The notes beneath the pieces were generated by a model that had not been told where the DNA came from, did not search any database, and worked only from the letters and a program-made list of their open reading frames with translations. Shown here one piece after another: positions 53,189 to 61,975 of a stretch of 64,000 bases of DNA; within the stretch, counting starts at the first letter, position 1; each line of letters opens with the position of its first letter. Origin of the DNA: Cryobacterium glucosi (GTDB lineage: Bacteria > Actinomycetota > Actinomycetes > Actinomycetales > Microbacteriaceae); the NCBI RefSeq assembly GCF_004402235.1, contig NZ_SOFS01000007.1:62001-126000 (forward strand), given 5' to 3'. The translations under genes were made by a program, and so were the position numbers.

Positions 53189-54034
53189 ATGGCTGCGACC
53201 CAAAGACGCGTTCGCCTGGTGAAGAAGGCCGGGCTGTTCATCGGCCTGCTGATCGGCGCCGTGTTCGCCGGATTCCCGGTGGTGTGGATGGCGTCGAGCT
53301 CGTTCAAGTCGAATACCGAGATCTTCGCCTCGCCGCCGAAACTGATCACGGACAACTTCTCCTGGGATGCGTACACGTCGATCCTGACCGACCCCACCAA
53401 GGTGCGGTTCTTCATCAACAGTTACGTGGTGTCCCTGTCCGTGACGGTGCTCACGCTCCTCATCGCCATCCTGGCGGCGTATGCCTTCAGCCGGTTCGAG
53501 TTCCGCTTCAAGAAACCCCTGAACATGATCATCGTGAGCGTGCAGGGCGTCCCGCCCATCACGCTCCTCATTCCGTACTTCGGATTGATGGTGACTCTGG
53601 GCCTGTACAACACCTACCTGGGCCTGATCCTCACCTACATGGTGTTCACGCTGCCCTACGCGATCATCATGATGACCGGCTACTTCAACACCCTGCCCAA
53701 GGAACTGGACGAGGCAGCCCGGGTCGATGGGGCGAGTGCGATGGGAGCGCTCTGGCGCATCCTCGTGCCGATATCCATCCCGGGCATCGTCTCGGTGGGT
53801 ATCTACACCTTCATGATCTCGTGGAACGAGTTCCTCTTCGCGCTGACCCTGACTCGCACCCAGGACATGCGTACCGTGCCCATCGGCATCCAGTTGCTCA
53901 TGGGCCAGAACTCCTACGAGTGGAACCAGATGATGGCGATGAGCATCCTCGGGTGCATCCCGGTCCTGCTCCTCTTCCTCTTCTTCCAACGCTTCTTCAT
54001 CGGCGGCATGACTGCAGGAGCGGTCAAGAACTAG
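53189..54034 (+). CDS. Carbohydrate ABC transporter permease (MalG-like)
   Basis: 281 aa, six helices; N-terminal FPVVWMASSSFKSNTEIFA and EAA loop DEAARVDGASAMGALWRI, LVPISIPGI. Start ATG at 53189 rather than the longer frame from 53114, which would overlap the first permease; ribosome site is GGGAGTG. The aldolase gene begins 52 nt later on the same strand. Confidence 0.93.
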   Translation: MAATQRRVRLVKKAGLFIGLLIGAVFAGFPVVWMASSSFKSNTEIFASPPKLITDNFSWDAYTSILTDPTKVRFFINSYVVSLSVTVLTLLIAILAAYAFSRFEFRFKKPLNMIIVSVQGVPPITLLIPYFGLMVTLGLYNTYLGLILTYMVFTLPYAIIMMTGYFNTLPKELDEAARVDGASAMGALWRILVPISIPGIVSVGIYTFMISWNEFLFALTLTRTQDMRTVPIGIQLLMGQNSYEWNQMMAMSILGCIPVLLLFLFFQRFFIGGMTAGAVKN

Positions 54035-54085
54035 CCGCGTCTGCCTTTTCCCTCTCGTCTCACCCCAACCAAGGAGAACCACCGC

Positions 54086-54946
54086 ATGTTAATGAATGGA
54101 ATCGACCTTCTGGCCGTCGCGAATGCGAACGACTTCGCTGTCCCGGCGTTCAACGTCAGCGACTACGCGATGATGAACGGCCTCTTCGAGATCAGCGAGG
54201 AGAAGAATTCCCCGCTGATCATTGCGATCCACCCGGACGAACTGAGCCACATCGGCGTCGACATGCTTCCCGCGATCATTGCGCGCGCTCACCGCTCGAC
54301 CGTACCCGTCACCATCCACCTGGACCACGGGGCGACCTACGAGCAGGTGCTCGTGGCCATCCAGAGCGGCTTCACATCCGTCATGATCGACGGATCGCTG
54401 CTCCCGTTCGCCGACAACGTGGCGATCACGAAGCGGGTCGTCGATGCCGCGCACGCCGTGGGCATCTCGGTCGAGGGTGAGCTCGGCACGATCGGCAAGA
54501 CGGACAGCGAGGCCGAAGACGGCACGGCGACCATCATCTTCACCGATCCCGACGACGCGGTGAAGTTCATCGCATCCACCGGCGTGGACAGCCTGGCCAT
54601 TGCCATCGGCACGAGCCACGGCATCTATCCCGCAGGCATGAAGCCAGAGCTCAGGCTGGACCTGCTCCGCGAGATCACCGGCAAGGTCGGCATCCCCCTG
54701 GTCCTTCATGGCGGATCCAACAACCCGGACCAGGAAATCGGGGAGGCCGTGCGGCTGGGAATCAATAAGATCAATATCTCGAGCGACATCAAATCGTCGT
54801 ACCACTCCAAGATGCGGGAGGTCCTTGCCGACCCGGGTGTGCGGGAGCCGAACACGATCCAGCCGCCGTGCGTCGCCGCCATGAAGATCACCGCGGCGCA
54901 GAAGATCGACCTGTTCAATGCGGCCGGAAAAGCAGCACTCTACTAA
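54086..54946 (+). CDS. Class II fructose/tagatose-bisphosphate aldolase
   Basis: 286 aa zinc aldolase of the GatY/KbaY/FbaA group, cleaving a ketohexose-1,6-bisphosphate into glyceraldehyde-3-phosphate and dihydroxyacetone phosphate. Metal and catalytic motifs: VTIHLDHGATYEQV, VEGELGTIGKTD, AIAIGTSHGIYP, LVLHGGSNNPDQ. Phosphate loop NISSDIKSSYHSKM. AAGGAGAA precedes; ATG 54086 or 54092. Next to a sugar kinase, so tagatose-, fructose- or sorbose-type bisphosphate is likely; sequence does not decide. Confidence 0.9.
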   Translation: MLMNGIDLLAVANANDFAVPAFNVSDYAMMNGLFEISEEKNSPLIIAIHPDELSHIGVDMLPAIIARAHRSTVPVTIHLDHGATYEQVLVAIQSGFTSVMIDGSLLPFADNVAITKRVVDAAHAVGISVEGELGTIGKTDSEAEDGTATIIFTDPDDAVKFIASTGVDSLAIAIGTSHGIYPAGMKPELRLDLLREITGKVGIPLVLHGGSNNPDQEIGEAVRLGINKINISSDIKSSYHSKMREVLADPGVREPNTIQPPCVAAMKITAAQKIDLFNAAGKAALY

Positions 54947-54950
54947 TCGA

Positions 54951-56153
54951 ATGGCACATATCTCCATGCGCGAAAAACTGGTGTTGGGGCTCGGCGGAAC
55001 CGTCGACTACGAGATCGCCTGGGACTCCCGGGTGATCGAGCACCTCATCCGCGAGTACTCCATTCGCGCGTCGGAGCTGGATGCCTCGATCCCGGTCATG
55101 AGCGAGCGGGACCTCGTCGTCACGTTGCTCGCCTTCCTCGAGGGCGGTGCCGGAGGAGAGCGATTCGTCGCCTCCTCCGACATCGTGGAGACGTTCGCCG
55201 CCCGGTTCGATAGAAGGATCACCCTGGGCGGCACGTGCGTGCGCGCCGCGATGGCGATGCAGGCGCTCGGCATCGAGAGCACTGTTCACTTGGTCAGCAT
55301 CGACGATCACGTTCGCAGGCTGCTCCCCGCGGGATGCGCCTACCTCTGCAGCGCAGACCACGACACGACCGATCCGCATCTCATCGTGCAGTTCAACGCG
55401 GGCGCGCGCGTCCAGGCCGGCGACATCGACCTGCGTGCGCCGCACCCGAATCGGGTCATCTACGCCAATGATCCACCGAACGAACAGCTGCTGTTGAGCA
55501 ACGCTCTCGGAGAGGTGCTCCGAGATGCCGAGGTGTTCCTGATCTCGGGGTTCAACGTCATCCAGGACACGGACCTGCTCCAAGAACGGTTGGTGGACAT
55601 CCTTCGGCACATGCAGCAGTTGCCGGTAACAGCCGTCGTCTATTACGAGGACGCCGGATTCCATGTCCCGGCGATGAGCCGGTACGTGCGCGACGCGCTC
55701 ATCGGGGTGATCGACGTGTACAGCATGAACGAGGACGAAATGCAGGCATACCTGGGACGCCCCGTCGACCTCCTGGCCGTCGACGAGGTGGCCGAGGCGC
55801 TCCGGGAATTGCAGCGGCTGATCCCCGCCGCGACCCTGGTCGTGCACACGAAGTATTGGTCACTCGCCCTGGGCGAGTTCGCCGCCTCCTATGGCGCGAG
55901 CCTCCAGGGCGGCATCACGATGGCGAGCACGCGATATTGCTACGGGGACGATTTCACCGAGCGGGACTACCGGGAAGTCGACAACCGGATGCCCAGCGTG
56001 CCCGGTACTCGGTTCGCCTCCGATCTCGAGGACCGGATGGGGCACACCGTCCGGTGCCTGCCCGCGTTCGCGCTCACCGTCGCCGCGCCGACGACCATCG
56101 GACTGGGCGACTCGTTCGTCGGCGGGTTCATCGCTGCCCTGGCTCGGCGCTAG
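54951..56153 (+). CDS. ADP-dependent phosphofructokinase/glucokinase-family sugar kinase
   Basis: 400 aa ribokinase-like fold of the ADP-PFK/GK type (PF04587), a family best known in archaea. Evidence: GLGGTVDYEIAWD at residues 13-25, LGGTCVRAAMAMQALGI, a middle block VIYANDPPNEQLLLSNALGE followed by LISGFNVIQD, and catalytic TTIGLGDSFVGGFIAAL (GLGD). Starts 4 nt after the aldolase, so the two likely work in sequence: a hexose-phosphate is phosphorylated then cleaved. Start could instead be ATG 54966. Use of ADP rather than ATP is inferred from family only. Confidence 0.78.
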   Translation: MAHISMREKLVLGLGGTVDYEIAWDSRVIEHLIREYSIRASELDASIPVMSERDLVVTLLAFLEGGAGGERFVASSDIVETFAARFDRRITLGGTCVRAAMAMQALGIESTVHLVSIDDHVRRLLPAGCAYLCSADHDTTDPHLIVQFNAGARVQAGDIDLRAPHPNRVIYANDPPNEQLLLSNALGEVLRDAEVFLISGFNVIQDTDLLQERLVDILRHMQQLPVTAVVYYEDAGFHVPAMSRYVRDALIGVIDVYSMNEDEMQAYLGRPVDLLAVDEVAEALRELQRLIPAATLVVHTKYWSLALGEFAASYGASLQGGITMASTRYCYGDDFTERDYREVDNRMPSVPGTRFASDLEDRMGHTVRCLPAFALTVAAPTTIGLGDSFVGGFIAALARR

Positions 56154-56237
56154 CCGGGCGGACAGTGGTCGAAGCCGGGCCGGCTGCCGTTCCAGTGAAG
56201 ACCGGGTCGCTCCGGTTCCAGAGAGTGCGGCCCAGGA

Positions 56238-56987
56238 CTAGGACGACCGTTCGCCGGTCAGCCACTCGTCGAATGTCGTGGGAGCCTCGCCCTCGTCCCC
56301 GGTGCCGCGCAGCACCCCGGAACGCATTCCGCGCCAGTACGCGCAGGGAAGGGACACCCCGAGTGCCGGCATCCGTCGCCCGTCGGCCCGGATGACCTTG
56401 CGCACCATGCCGAGGAGGATCTCATCCCGCGGCCCGCGCAGGTCGCGGTGACGTCCCCGCTCGGTGCCGTCGGCGATCGCAACGAGGGCGTCGGCCACGT
56501 CGGCGGCCGCGATCGGACGCAGCAGTCCGGCGGGGACCAGGGCGATCGGGCCGAACGACGCGCGACCGAGCACCTGCCGCGCGAACTCGTGGAACTGGGT
56601 GGTTCGCAGGATGCTGAACGGCACCGGCCCGGCGGTGACGAGGCGCTCCTGTTCGACCTTCCCGGCGTAATACCCGAGCGGTAGGTAGTCGATTCCGACG
56701 ATGGACAGCGCCACGTGGTGTCCCACCGACTGGCGCACTTCCGCGGCGAGCAGGTGCCTGGTCGCCGCGCCGAAGAACTCGACGGATGCTGCGGCTGAGG
56801 TGCTCGCCACGCTCGTGACGTCGATCACGGCATCCGCTGCCGTGAGCGCCGCGTCGAGTCCGACGCCGGTGCTGACGTCCTGCCCGGTTGACCGTGACAG
56901 CGGGACGACCTCGTGACCACGGCGTTGGGCGACCGCAACGACGTGCCTGCCGACGGTGCCGGTCGCCCCGGCTACGACGATCCTCAT
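56238..56987 (-). CDS. NAD(P)-binding SDR (NmrA/atypical) protein
   Basis: 249 aa: cofactor loop VVAGATGTVGRHVVAVAQ, and LSIVGIDYLPLGYYAGKVEQE with Tyr-x3-Lys, PFSILRTTQFHEF, ending in TTFDEWL. Such proteins act as reductases or as redox sensors; substrate unknown. ATG at 56987 is preceded by GGAGGGG. Separated by 13 nt from the upstream GNAT gene on the same strand, so probably co-transcribed. Confidence 0.82.
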   Translation of the reverse strand: MRIVVAGATGTVGRHVVAVAQRRGHEVVPLSRSTGQDVSTGVGLDAALTAADAVIDVTSVASTSAAASVEFFGAATRHLLAAEVRQSVGHHVALSIVGIDYLPLGYYAGKVEQERLVTAGPVPFSILRTTQFHEFARQVLGRASFGPIALVPAGLLRPIAAADVADALVAIADGTERGRHRDLRGPRDEILLGMVRKVIRADGRRMPALGVSLPCAYWRGMRSGVLRGTGDEGEAPTTFDEWLTGERSS

Positions 56988-57000
56988 GATGCGACCCCTC

Positions 57001-57519
57001 CTAGGACGTTGTGAGTTGCTTGACCATCTCGAGTTCCCGGGTCGTCGGGTCGAGGTCGTAGGGCGCGGTCACGCCGGTTGCCGCGAAGCCGCGGTGCTCG
57101 TAGGCGGCGCGGGCGCGGTCGTTGTGCTCGTGCACGTGCAACGTGAGCCGACCCGATTCCGTGAGCGCCCAGTCCTCGATGCGCGACAGGAGGGCATCCG
57201 TCACGCCGGCCGCCCCGCCGCGGTAGTCCGGCGCGACGTAGACACCGACGAGCAGCGCACCCGTCGCCTCGTCGGGAACGTAGCCGCCCATCGTCCCGAC
57301 CCAGCGCCCAGAGGGCGCGATCGCCACGACGACGATCGAATGCTCATGGGTGCCGCGCGCTCCGCGCATGGTCCATTCGGCCTCGTCGTGGGCGAGCGCG
57401 GCGTCGAAGGTCTCCCCGAAGGCGAGGGGCGTGTCGTGGAGCATCTCCAGTCGAAGTTCCCGGATCTCGCGCCAGTCTGCCGCCGTCGTGCGGCGAATCG
57501 TGAACCCCTCGGTCATCAT
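57001..57519 (-). CDS. GNAT-family N-acetyltransferase
   Basis: 172 aa. Starts FTIRRTTAADWREIRELRLE and carries the acetyl-CoA loop VYVAPDYRGGAAGVTDALL, then LHVHEHNDRARAAYEHRGF and a final beta strand. TATCGT lies 6 nt before the ATG at 57519 on the minus strand, so leaderless start; a second ATG follows immediately. Substrate cannot be inferred. Confidence 0.87.
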   Translation of the reverse strand: MMTEGFTIRRTTAADWREIRELRLEMLHDTPLAFGETFDAALAHDEAEWTMRGARGTHEHSIVVVAIAPSGRWVGTMGGYVPDEATGALLVGVYVAPDYRGGAAGVTDALLSRIEDWALTESGRLTLHVHEHNDRARAAYEHRGFAATGVTAPYDLDPTTRELEMVKQLTTS

Positions 57520-57644
57520 CCACGCACGATAGCAGGGAAGCGCGCCGGGTCGAGGTGAAGCGCCGCGCTCACCGGGTCCGCGCCGCGTGCGGGCCACGCA
57601 CGCCTCGACTTGACGGCTCTCTCCCGGAGTGCCACACTCGCAAT

Positions 57645-57673
57645 ATCTGATTAATCAGATTAATCTGATTAAT
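57645..57673. promoter_or_regulatory. AT-rich operator array upstream of gntK-edd fusion
   Basis: ATCTGATTAAT occurs directly at 57645-57655 and 57663-57673 and inverted at 57650-57660, giving nested palindromes (CTGATTAATCAG; ATCAGATTAATCTGAT at 57654-57669). It stands out sharply against the GC-rich surroundings, about 100 nt before the fusion gene, and is likely the binding site of a regulator encoded elsewhere. The divergent intergenic region 57520-57772 holds nothing else I can assign. Confidence 0.7.
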
Positions 57674-57772
57674 GAAATTCAGCGTCAACCTCGCTGTGCC
57701 CGCGTCAGCGGAGCGCGGTGACCTGGGCCTGACAATGAGGTCGCGCCGAAGCGTCCTCGCGAGAGGACGACG

Positions 57773-60268
57773 ATGTACTCATCCACACCACCCGGACTGA
57801 CGAAAGCAACCCCACCAGCCCGCGTCAGCAGCGACCCGCACACCCCTGTCGGCGTGCCCGGCCCGCAACCCGTCCTGGTCATGATGGGGGTTTCCGGCTC
57901 GGGCAAGTCGACCGTAGCCGCTCTCCTCGCCAGCCAGCTCGGGTGGGACTTCGTCGAGGGCGACGATCTGCACCCCGCGGCGAACGTGGCCAAGATGGCG
58001 TCGGGCACTCCGCTCACCGACGAGGACCGCTGGCCCTGGCTCGACACCGTGTCGTCCTGGATCGTCGAGCACACCACGGCCGACCTCCCCGGCATCGTCA
58101 CCTGCTCGGCGCTGAAGAAGAAGTATCGGGACGTGCTGCGCGAGCAGAACGTGATCTTCGTGCACCTCGTCGGCTCAAAGGACCTGCTCGGCGCACGGAT
58201 GTCTGCCCGACTCGACCACTACATGCCGGCCAGTCTTCTCGATTCGCAGCTGGACACCCTGGAGCCGTTGGATTCCGACGAGCGCGGCATCCTGATCGAC
58301 GCGTCGAGACCGCCCGCCGAGGAGGCCGCCAGGATCGTCACGATGCTCGGCCTGCGGCCGGCCGCAGGCTCGTCCGCACCCGGTGCGGCCACATCAGGGC
58401 ATTCCACCGCTCAGCTGCCGGTGACCACCGCGGTGATCCACCCGGTCGTCGACGCGGTCACGCGCCGGGTCATCGAACGCAGCGCGCAGAGCCGGGCCAG
58501 GTACCTCGCCCGGATCGATGCTGCCGCGGAGCAGGGGCCAACCCGTGGTCGCCTCGGGTGCGCGAACCTCGCCCACGGCTTCGCCGCCACCGGCCAGCAG
58601 GACAAGGCCGCCCTGCGCGCCTTCGTGAAGCCGAACATCGGGATCGTGTCCTCGTACAACGACGTGCTCTCCGCGCACCAGCCGTTCGCGGCCTATCCGG
58701 CGATCCTCAAAGACGCCGTCCGGAAGGCCGGAGGCATCGCGCAGGTCGCGGGCGGCGTGCCCGCGATGTGCGACGGCATCACCCAGGGCAGAGACGGCAT
58801 GCAGCTGTCGCTGTTCAGCCGCGATCTGATCGCCATGGCGACCGGCGTCGCACTGGCCCACGACCTGTTCGACGGAGCGTTGCTGCTCGGCGTCTGCGAC
58901 AAGATCGTGCCAGGCCTGGTCATCGGCGCGCTGGCCTTCGGTCATCTCCCGGCCATCCTGGTGCCGACCGGTCCGATGAGCTCCGGGATTCCGAACAAGG
59001 AAAAGAGCCGGATCCGCGAGCTCTACGCCGAAGGCCTGGCCGACCGTGAGCAACTTCTCGAGGCCGAGACGGCGTCGTACCACTCCGCAGGCACCTGCAC
59101 CTTCTACGGAACGGCGAACTCCAACCAGATGCTGATGGAGGTCATGGGACTCCACCTCCCCGGTGCGAGCTTCGTCAGCCCGGACTCCCCGTTGCGCGAG
59201 GCCCTCACCGCCGCGGCGGCCCGCCAGGTGGTCGCGCTGACCGAGCTGAAAGACCGGTACACCCCGATCGGACGCGTGGTGGACGAGCGGTCGATCATCA
59301 ACGGCGTCGTTGCCCTGCTTGCCACCGGAGGGTCGACGAACCACACGCTGCACCTCCCGGCCATCGCGGCCGCCGCGGGGATCCAGCTCACCTGGCAGGA
59401 CTTCGCGGACCTGTCCGAGGTCGTTCCCCTGCTTGTCCGCATCTACCCCAACGGCCCTGCCGACATCAACCACTTCCACGCCGCCGGGGGCACGGCGTTC
59501 CTGATCGGCCAGCTCCTCGACGCGGGCTTGCTGCACCCCGACGTCCGCACCGTTGCCGGCGCGGGACTCGACGCCTATCGCCGGGAGCCGGTGCTCGACG
59601 GAAACGCCCTGAGCTACCGCCCGGGACCGACCGAGAGCCTCGACACGGACGTGCTGCGGCCCGCCTCAGCGCCTTTCGCGCCGAACGGCGGACTCCGGAT
59701 CCTGGACGGCAATCTCGGCAGTGCGGTCATCAAGGTCGCCGCGGTGGCGACCGAACACCACGTCATCCAGGCGCCCGCGGTGGTGTTCGACGACCAGCAC
59801 GTCTTCCTCGCAGCGTTCGAAGCCGGTGAGCTCGACCGGGATCTCGTGGCCGTGATTCGGTATCAGGGCCCGTCCGCAAATGGAATGCCCGAGCTGCACA
59901 AGCTCACCCCGGCGCTCGGCATCCTCCAGGATCGCGGCTATCAGGTCGCTCTGGTCACCGATGGGCGGATGTCCGGCGCGTCGGGAAAGATCCCGGCCGC
60001 CATCCACCTCACCCCCGAAGCCGCAGCGGGCGGTCCGATCGGCCGCATCCGCGATGGCGACCTCGTACGCCTCAACGCGACGGCGGGCACCCTCGACGTC
60101 CTCCTCGACGACGACGTCTTCGCGGCCCGCGAAATCACCGGTGCTGCGCTCGACGACGTCAGCTGGTCCGGCACCGGTCGGGAGCTCTTCTCGGTCTTCC
60201 GCCGGCAGGTCGGCCCGGCCGACCGTGGCGCCAGCGTCATCACCAACACACTTGAAGGAGTCCTCTGA
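57773..60268 (+). CDS. gntK-edd: Bifunctional gluconokinase / 6-phosphogluconate dehydratase fusion
   Basis: One 831-aa frame. Residues ~30-195 are a complete GntK-type gluconokinase: P-loop GVSGSGKST (39-47), [40 protein letters not shown]. An Ala/Ser/Gly linker (~198-218) leads to Edd from about residue 221: [18 protein letters not shown], iron-sulfur cysteines in AMCDGITQG (Cys333), [10 protein letters not shown] (Cys375) and GTCTFYG (Cys442), and [18 protein letters not shown]. No stop, frameshift or internal ribosome site marks the junction. It would convert gluconate to KDPG via 6-phosphogluconate. ATG follows GAGAGGA; stop overlaps eda. Confidence 0.92.
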   Translation: MYSSTPPGLTKATPPARVSSDPHTPVGVPGPQPVLVMMGVSGSGKSTVAALLASQLGWDFVEGDDLHPAANVAKMASGTPLTDEDRWPWLDTVSSWIVEHTTADLPGIVTCSALKKKYRDVLREQNVIFVHLVGSKDLLGARMSARLDHYMPASLLDSQLDTLEPLDSDERGILIDASRPPAEEAARIVTMLGLRPAAGSSAPGAATSGHSTAQLPVTTAVIHPVVDAVTRRVIERSAQSRARYLARIDAAAEQGPTRGRLGCANLAHGFAATGQQDKAALRAFVKPNIGIVSSYNDVLSAHQPFAAYPAILKDAVRKAGGIAQVAGGVPAMCDGITQGRDGMQLSLFSRDLIAMATGVALAHDLFDGALLLGVCDKIVPGLVIGALAFGHLPAILVPTGPMSSGIPNKEKSRIRELYAEGLADREQLLEAETASYHSAGTCTFYGTANSNQMLMEVMGLHLPGASFVSPDSPLREALTAAAARQVVALTELKDRYTPIGRVVDERSIINGVVALLATGGSTNHTLHLPAIAAAAGIQLTWQDFADLSEVVPLLVRIYPNGPADINHFHAAGGTAFLIGQLLDAGLLHPDVRTVAGAGLDAYRREPVLDGNALSYRPGPTESLDTDVLRPASAPFAPNGGLRILDGNLGSAVIKVAAVATEHHVIQAPAVVFDDQHVFLAAFEAGELDRDLVAVIRYQGPSANGMPELHKLTPALGILQDRGYQVALVTDGRMSGASGKIPAAIHLTPEAAAGGPIGRIRDGDLVRLNATAGTLDVLLDDDVFAAREITGAALDDVSWSGTGRELFSVFRRQVGPADRGASVITNTLEGVL

Positions 60269-60900
60269 TGTCCACCCTGAACGCAGCCCAGCTGCTCGAG
60301 CTCGCACCCGTGATCCCCGTCGTCGTCATCGAGGATGCCGACCGCGCGGTGGCACTGGCCCGGGCACTCGTGGCGGGTGGCCTGCCGGTTATCGAGGTGA
60401 CGCTGCGCACCCCGGCTGCACTGCGTGCGATCAGTGCCATCGCCGACCAGGTGCCCGACGCCGTCATCGGCGCCGGAACGGTCAACAACCCGGAACTCGT
60501 GCGTCGGGCCGCCGAGGCCGGGGCCCGGTTCCTGATTTCTCCCGGGTCGACCGATGCCCTGCTCGACGCGATGGACGCATCCGGTCTGCCCTACCTGCCG
60601 GGAGCCGCGACTGCGTCGGAGGTCCTGCGGCTGATCGAACGCGGACACCCGGAGATGAAGTTCTTCCCTGCCGAGGCGTCCGGCGGCCACGCGGTGCTGC
60701 GCTCACTCGCGGCGCCCCTGCCGGAAGCGCGGTTCTGTCCGACGGGCGGGATCACGCTCGCGAGCGCGCCCGTCTACCTCGCGCTTCCCAACGTTGGGTG
60801 CATCGGCGGCACGTGGATCACTCCGCTGGATGCCATTGAAGTCGGCGACTGGACGCGTATCGAAGGACTGGCCCGCCAGGCCGCCGGCCTGCGGCCCTGA
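60268..60900 (+). CDS. eda: KDPG (2-keto-3-deoxy-6-phosphogluconate) aldolase
   Basis: Splits KDPG into pyruvate and glyceraldehyde-3-phosphate, the final step of the Entner-Doudoroff pathway. 210 aa class I aldolase: [25 protein letters not shown] (Glu), [21 protein letters not shown], Schiff-base Lys131 in [11 protein letters not shown], and [18 protein letters not shown] overlaps the fusion-gene stop (TGATG), so production is coupled to the upstream kinase-dehydratase. Confidence 0.95.
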   Translation: MSTLNAAQLLELAPVIPVVVIEDADRAVALARALVAGGLPVIEVTLRTPAALRAISAIADQVPDAVIGAGTVNNPELVRRAAEAGARFLISPGSTDALLDAMDASGLPYLPGAATASEVLRLIERGHPEMKFFPAEASGGHAVLRSLAAPLPEARFCPTGGITLASAPVYLALPNVGCIGGTWITPLDAIEVGDWTRIEGLARQAAGLRP

Positions 60901-60929
60901 ACTGCGGCACTCGGCTTGGGCTCTGGCTT

Positions 60930-60945
60930 CGGCTAGGCCTAGCCG
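60930..60945. terminator. Short palindrome between eda and convergent gene
   Basis: CGGCTAGGCCTAGCCG is a perfect 16-bp palindrome that covers the stop codon of the minus-strand gene. Too short and loop-less to be a sure terminator. Confidence 0.3.
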
Positions 60946-61721
60946 AGGCCCGCGATCCGGTTCAGTGCGGCACGCATGATGAGCTCGGCGGGGTCGTCGA
61001 GGACCTCGTGGTTGAGGTAGAACGCTTCGAACCACGCGCGCACTTCCTCCTCGGGGAGCCCGACCGCAACCCAGTCGACCCCGGCGACCGCTTCGGAGAC
61101 CGGTTCCCCCGTGCCGGCATCGAGCCACGCCCGCACAATCGGCGTCTCGGGGTCCGCGTCTTCCGGGTTCCAGGTGAGGATCAGGCTGCGTGCCTCGTCG
61201 TCCGTGTGCAGATGGTCTGTGCGCCCGGACCCCAGCCAGGGCAGCATCATCTGCTCGCCGGGAATGGCAACGTCCACGATCTCCAGGGGCACCGCCCCGA
61301 AGTCGCGGGCGTAGACCCGAAGTCCTTCGTGGTGCCAGTCGGCGGCCTCTTCGGCGTCCTCCGCGAGATCTTCGAGCAGAGGGAGAGTGTGCTTGACGAG
61401 CGCCAGGGCCCACGCCACGAGTTCCTTCGTCTCCCGCTTCGGCCACGGGCTGCGATCAGTCTCTTCTCCGTCGGCGCCATGGAAGTGGTGCTCGACACCG
61501 TCAGGCGTCGTTTCCAGGTGCAGCTCTCCGCCCTCGAACCCGAGGGAGAACACAGCCACCTCTTCTTCGTCGGCCTCGCCCTCACCGTCGACGAACCAGT
61601 CGGCGTTCAGCACCGGGTTCCGGAACTGGGTCGGCAGCGGCGGAGCCTCCAACGGCAGGTCGCCCAGGTCCAACACCGCCCGGAAAACAGTGTCCGGCAT
61701 TCGCAAGGTGGGGTCAGTCAC
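60939..61721 (-). CDS. Acidic cytoplasmic protein of unknown function
   Basis: 260 aa, strongly acidic, no signal peptide or membrane segment. Visible stretches: DWFVDGEGEADEEEVAVF, LALVKHTLPLLEDLAEDAEE, and LMLPW-type loop (QMMLPWLGSGRTDHL). GTG start after TGAGGAGTACCT. Reads like a conserved hypothetical of Microbacteriaceae, but I do not recognise a domain. About 70 nt upstream begins the transposon-like end, so its natural upstream region may have been displaced. Confidence 0.6.
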   Translation of the reverse strand: MTDPTLRMPDTVFRAVLDLGDLPLEAPPLPTQFRNPVLNADWFVDGEGEADEEEVAVFSLGFEGGELHLETTPDGVEHHFHGADGEETDRSPWPKRETKELVAWALALVKHTLPLLEDLAEDAEEAADWHHEGLRVYARDFGAVPLEIVDVAIPGEQMMLPWLGSGRTDHLHTDDEARSLILTWNPEDADPETPIVRAWLDAGTGEPVSEAVAGVDWVAVGLPEEEVRAWFEAFYLNHEVLDDPAELIMRAALNRIAGLG

Positions 61722-61761
61722 AGGTACTCCTCAGTCCGCGTCGAGAATACCGGAAACGAGG

Positions 61762-61787
61762 CGTCGGGAAGTGACGTCGGGAAGTGA
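61762..61787. repeat. 13-bp exact tandem duplication
   Basis: CGTCGGGAAGTGA occurs twice without spacing (61762-61774, 61775-61787), directly outside the putative transposon terminus at 61793. Confidence 0.8.
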
Positions 61788-61798
61788 CACGGTGTGAG

Positions 61799-61842
61799 TT
61801 CTTGAGGTACTTGAGACTGGATTCTTGAGTTGAGACTATGGA
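61799..61842. repeat. Tandem terminal repeats of the putative transposon
   Basis: TTCTTGAG-GTAC-TTGAGACT (61799-61818) and TTCTTGAGTTGAGACT (61822-61837) are two imperfect copies; a further GTGAGACT lies at 61891-61898 and CTCGC-GATTG-GCGAG at 61861-61875 can fold. No coding frame across 61722-61975. Confidence 0.6.
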
Positions 61843-61916
61843 AATGCTGGAGCCAGCGCACTCGCGATTGGCGAGAACCGCTCAACCAATGTGAGACTGC
61901 GCCCGGCCAACAATGC

Positions 61917-61965
61917 AAAAGAACGGCAATGGGGCCAGGGGGCTGGATTCCATTGCCGTTCTTTT
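61917..61965 (-). terminator. Terminator of the tniQ-like gene
   Basis: 16-bp perfect stem (61917-61932 with 61950-61965) ending in TTTT on the minus strand, 11 nt after the stop at 61976; the loop holds a small inner CCAG/CTGG stem. Confidence 0.88.
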
Positions 61966-61975
61966 CAATCTTGTT

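Noticed and set aside
58384-58440. Separate edd gene starting inside the fusion
   Set aside because: Candidate GTG codons near 58421-58433 have no ribosome site or promoter, and the upstream kinase domain runs on without a stop.
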